A program made the position numbers and the translations under genes. A stretch of 64,000 bases of DNA from Caldinitratiruptor microaerophilus (GTDB lineage Bacteria; Bacillota; Sulfobacillia; Symbiobacteriales; ZC4RG38). Below are positions 61,626 through 64,000 of the stretch, in pieces. Location: assembly GCF_025999835.1 (NCBI RefSeq), contig NZ_AP025628.1, forward strand, positions 1,116,001-1,180,000. Reading direction: 5' to 3'. The notes below the pieces were generated by a model. It saw only the letters and a program-made list of their open reading frames with translations. It searched no databases and was not told the DNA's origin. Within the stretch, counting starts at the first letter, position 1, and every line of letters begins with the position of its first letter.

Positions 61626-63000
61626 GGCGGGCCTGACCCACCGCCGCCGGCGCCGGCCGGGGCGGCAGCTTGGGCCAGCGCACCCCCGCCCGCCAGACCG
61701 TCAGCGCGCGGGCCTCGGTGTAAGCCAGGAGCAGGCTGCCGCCGAGGCCCGCCGCCATCCCCGCCCGGACCAGGGGGGCCGAACGAACCCAGAGCCCGGC
61801 CACGCCCAGGGCCAGGCCGCCCAGCCACAGGGCCAGGAGCGCGTCCCCCAGGCGGCGGTCGGCGATCTCGTGCAGGAACGGGAGCTGCTCCCCCGGGGTG
61901 TGCTTGCGGAACCGCTCGAGCCAGACGATGAACGGCAGGATCCGGTACAGCTGCCCGATGGTCACGGTGCCCACCCACCCCACGAGCGCCGCGTACACCC
62001 AGGCGATCAGCCGCTCGGGCCGGGAGAAAAGCCACGGCGCCAGGCCGGCGTAGCCGGCCGCGCCCACGACGGCCAGGGCCGCGAACAGGGCCGACCCCGC
62101 CAGGGCGAAGCGGACCGGCGGCTCCAGGCGCCGGTGGGCGCGGCGCGGGGCGCTGCGCCAGACGAGGCGGGCGTACAGGAGGGCCGCCACCGCTCCGACG
62201 GCGACCAGCGCCCGCACGGCGGGGCCCCGGGCCGCCGGAGGGAGGAAGCTCCCCGCCAGCGCCAGCCCGAGGGGTACCGCGGACAGGGCCGCCAGCACCG
62301 GGTCCGCGGCGCGGGCGGGCGGCGGCGCCCCCACGGCGAAGAGCGGCGTGAGCTTCAGGCTCACGAACGCGATGAGCACGGTGAACCAGCCCCCGGCCCC
62401 GAGGGCCAGGTGGCTGCCGGTCACCGGCCCGGTCGCCCGGATGAACCCCCAGCGCAGGCTGAGGGCCAGTGTCAGCCCCCAGGTGGCGGTCAGCACCAGG
62501 TAAGCGGCCGCGATCGCCATGCCGGCGCCGACCCGGTCCGGGTGGGCGCGGCCCCGCAACGTGAGAGCCAGGTGGAACGCGAACACCAGCACCGAGGTCA
62601 TCAGCAGGGATGCCCCGGCGATGATCCGCGGCGTGTGCAGCCACCCGAAGCCGGTGACGAGAAGGGCCACGCCGGCGGCGTGGACCCCCAGGTGGACCAG
62701 GGCCAGTCGCTCGCTGTAGAGTCGCGCGTGCAGGACCACGGGGGCCATCTGGTAGACGGCCCCCATGGCCAGGGTCGTCCCCCACCCGAGCACGAACAGG
62801 TGGAGGGCGGTCAGCACCGTCCCGTTGTGCACCCAGTGGCGGAGGAAGGCGGCAGGGTGCAGGGAGGCCACGGCGAAGGCCGCGACGAGCGCGGCCGTCG
62901 CCGAGAGGAAGAAGGCCAGGGGAACCCAGGGAGCCGGGGCCGCCTCCAGCTTCAGGGCGTGCTCGTGCCGGACGCCCGGCTGCGTCACGGCGATCACCAC
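61615..63000 (-). CDS. polytopic membrane protein, NnrS/haem-copper-oxidase-subunit-like
   Basis: 461 aa with about 12 membrane segments. Conserved-looking histidines sit in segments (VLTALHLFVLGWGTTLAMGA, VLHARLYSERLALVHLGVHA), a layout seen in NnrS and subunit I-like haem proteins; no complete CuB site is seen, so it is not a terminal oxidase. GTG start. The promoter upstream carries the Fnr-type site, so it belongs to the anaerobic regulon. It may deal with nitric oxide, but this is inference. Confidence 0.65.
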   Translation of the reverse strand: MVIAVTQPGVRHEHALKLEAAPAPWVPLAFFLSATAALVAAFAVASLHPAAFLRHWVHNGTVLTALHLFVLGWGTTLAMGAVYQMAPVVLHARLYSERLALVHLGVHAAGVALLVTGFGWLHTPRIIAGASLLMTSVLVFAFHLALTLRGRAHPDRVGAGMAIAAAYLVLTATWGLTLALSLRWGFIRATGPVTGSHLALGAGGWFTVLIAFVSLKLTPLFAVGAPPPARAADPVLAALSAVPLGLALAGSFLPPAARGPAVRALVAVGAVAALLYARLVWRSAPRRAHRRLEPPVRFALAGSALFAALAVVGAAGYAGLAPWLFSRPERLIAWVYAALVGWVGTVTIGQLYRILPFIVWLERFRKHTPGEQLPFLHEIADRRLGDALLALWLGGLALGVAGLWVRSAPLVRAGMAAGLGGSLLLAYTEARALTVWRAGVRWPKLPPRPAPAAVGQARLRG

Positions 63001-63023
63001 CGCAGTAGCGACCTTCGGAGGGA

Positions 63024-63066
63024 AGCGTACCCGGCTCTCTCCGGTCCGGATGTGACCCCCATCACC
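63024..63066 (-). promoter_or_regulatory. Fnr/Crp-type site and promoter of the NnrS-like gene
   Basis: TGTGACCCCCATCACC (63051-63066, written on plus strand), centre 63058.5. On the minus strand TACGCT (63029-63024) begins 29.5 bp from the centre, the same hexamer and distance as at nirK. The dyad touches the 3' end of the YlbF-family gene. Confidence 0.65.
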
Positions 63067-63424
63067 TGCCTGGCCCGGAGCCCTGCGCCGCCACCGGCAG
63101 GCCGAGGGCCTCGGCGAGAATCCGGTTGATCTCGCTCCAGAGCTGGGTGAGCTGGGCTTCGGCCTCCACGTACTCCCGGGCCACCGGGTTCGCCTGCACC
63201 GCGGCGGCCAGCTCCTGCAGCGCCTTCAGGTGTTCCGCATCCGGCGTCTTGCCCTGCGCCTGCAGCGCGGCCAGCTCCCACTGCTTGCTCCGCAGCGCCA
63301 GGAGCTGCTTCTCCGCCCGCGAGTCCGCCTTCACCCGGCGCCGGGCCTCCTGGAACGTCTGGTTCTCCGGACTGGCCTGGAGGGCCTTGGCCAGCTTGTG
63401 GGCCAGCTCGTGGATGTAGCCCAC
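63062..63424 (-). CDS. YlbF/YmcA family regulator (Ric-like)
   Basis: 120 aa, all-helical: HELAHKLAKALQASPENQTF, AEKQLLALRSKQWELAALQA, VAREYVEAEAQLTQLWSEIN. Matches the YlbF/YmcA (RicF/RicA) family, whose members act in RNA processing and sporulation or competence decisions in Bacillus. The iron-sulfur-binding cysteines of some Ric proteins are absent. GTG start behind TAAGGAGGGGGTG, an unusually strong site. Followed, same strand, by the NnrS-like gene; preceded by the propeller gene 15 bp away. Confidence 0.82.
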   Translation of the reverse strand: MGYIHELAHKLAKALQASPENQTFQEARRRVKADSRAEKQLLALRSKQWELAALQAQGKTPDAEHLKALQELAAAVQANPVAREYVEAEAQLTQLWSEINRILAEALGLPVAAQGSGPGR

Positions 63425-63439
63425 GCCCTCACCCCCTCC

Positions 63440-64000
63440 TTACCGGAGTACGACGATCGCCGACGTCACGTGCACGCCCCGTGCGTCCGAACGCAGGTTC
63501 AGGCGAGAGGCCAGGAGCCGCGTGCCGTCGGGCGACCAGCGCGGGTGGAAGTAGAGATCGGCGCGCTGGTCGGGCTGGCGGACCGCCGTCTGTCCGGAGT
63601 CCAGGTCCAGGACGTGAATCCCGCTCTGCCTGTGGGGGCTGCGGAAGGCGATCTTCCGGCCGTCGGGCGAGACGTGGGGCATGATCCCCCCGCCGGTGGT
63701 GAGGCGTTCCGGCTCGCCGCCGGCGGCGGGGACCCGGTAGAGGTCGAGGTCGAGCCGGTCCGGGTGGCGCCGCCCCGACCCGAACACGAGCCACTGCCCG
63801 TCCGGCGACCAGGCGACGCCGCCCGGGAGGAGGTCGCCCTCCGGGCCGGCCTCGGCCAGGATCCGGGTCATGCGCGTCCGGAGGTCGAGGTGCACCAGGC
63901 GGCCTCGCGTGGTGAAGGCGATCCCCTCTCCGCCCGGATGCCAGGCAAGGTAGCCGAGGGGCTCGCCGGCCTCCACCAGCACCTGCTCGCCCGTGCCATC
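63440..64000 (-). CDS. TolB/PD40-type beta-propeller protein, 5' end outside window
   Basis: C-terminal part of a larger protein; the frame stays open to the window edge with no start needed inside (an internal GTG at 63982 is not supported). Repeated blades: GVAWSPDGQWLVFGSG, PHVSPDGRKIAFRSP and PRWSPDGTRLLASRL, the PD40/TolB pattern. It probably has a secreted propeller role, but the N-terminus that would show a signal peptide is missing. Confidence 0.8.
   Translation of the reverse strand, partial: DGTGEQVLVEAGEPLGYLAWHPGGEGIAFTTRGRLVHLDLRTRMTRILAEAGPEGDLLPGGVAWSPDGQWLVFGSGRRHPDRLDLDLYRVPAAGGEPERLTTGGGIMPHVSPDGRKIAFRSPHRQSGIHVLDLDSGQTAVRQPDQRADLYFHPRWSPDGTRLLASRLNLRSDARGVHVTSAIVVLR

Overview
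The window looks like a piece of chromosome from a very GC-rich, spore-forming, low-oxygen or denitrifying member of the Firmicutes, of the Symbiobacterium/Caldinitratiruptor kind. This is inferred from spoVAC-spoVAD-spoVAE, an alpha/beta-type small acid-soluble spore protein, YhcN/YlaJ, YpmA and YlbF-like proteins, strong GGAGGTG ribosome sites, frequent GTG/TTG starts, and genes for nitrite reduction and anaerobic respiration. I cannot name the species from sequence alone. I see no insertion sequence, prophage, rRNA operon or CRISPR array.

Layout. 1-5350: a LysM protein, then a complete System II cytochrome c maturation set (ResA-like, CcdA, ResB, CcsA/ResC). 5447-7633: forespore spoVA operon with a DUF1657 gene. 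7761-19924: household genes (coiled-coil membrane protein, GDSL hydrolase, thiolase, class II aldolase, trpS, tRNA-Cys), two small DUF2642-like proteins, a modABC molybdate transporter and a SigK/RskA-type sigma/anti-sigma pair. 20216-28456: a dif-like recombination site just upstream of a tyrosine recombinase gene, an FtsA/PilM-like ATPase, sporulation genes and a TPR protein. 28706-36871: a three-component regulator (response regulator, PhnD-like binding lipoprotein, histidine kinase) in front of a B-C-A molybdoenzyme operon of the tetrathionate/selenate reductase type. 36918-44382: metal and metalloid resistance: merA with a CmtR-like repressor, an ArsR-ArsC fusion, and a CadC-like repressor with a CadA P-type ATPase whose first metal-binding cysteine is replaced by an in-frame UGA. 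44316-55046: deacetylase-like protein, phospholipid genes pssA/psd, an exonuclease-DinG helicase, YeiH and sulfate assimilation (sat, cysH). 55147-63066: a nitrite-reduction region (nirK, NnrS-like membrane proteins, cupins, a cysteine desulfurase, a CopD-like protein, DUF3343). The right edge holds a YlbF-family gene and a cut-off beta-propeller gene.

How the parts fit. The molybdate transporter can feed the molybdoenzyme, and the cytochrome c maturation genes can serve respiration. Four promoters in the nitrite region carry the same dyad, TGTGA-N6-TCAC-like, placed 28.5-29.5 bp upstream of a -10-like hexamer. This is the architecture of Bacillus-type Fnr activation and suggests one anaerobic regulon. 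The UGA codon in cadA, with a hairpin just downstream and selenium-linked gene families elsewhere in the window (a desulfurase resembling TIGR01977, and DUF3343), makes cadA a candidate selenoprotein gene. That is the observation I most want checked.
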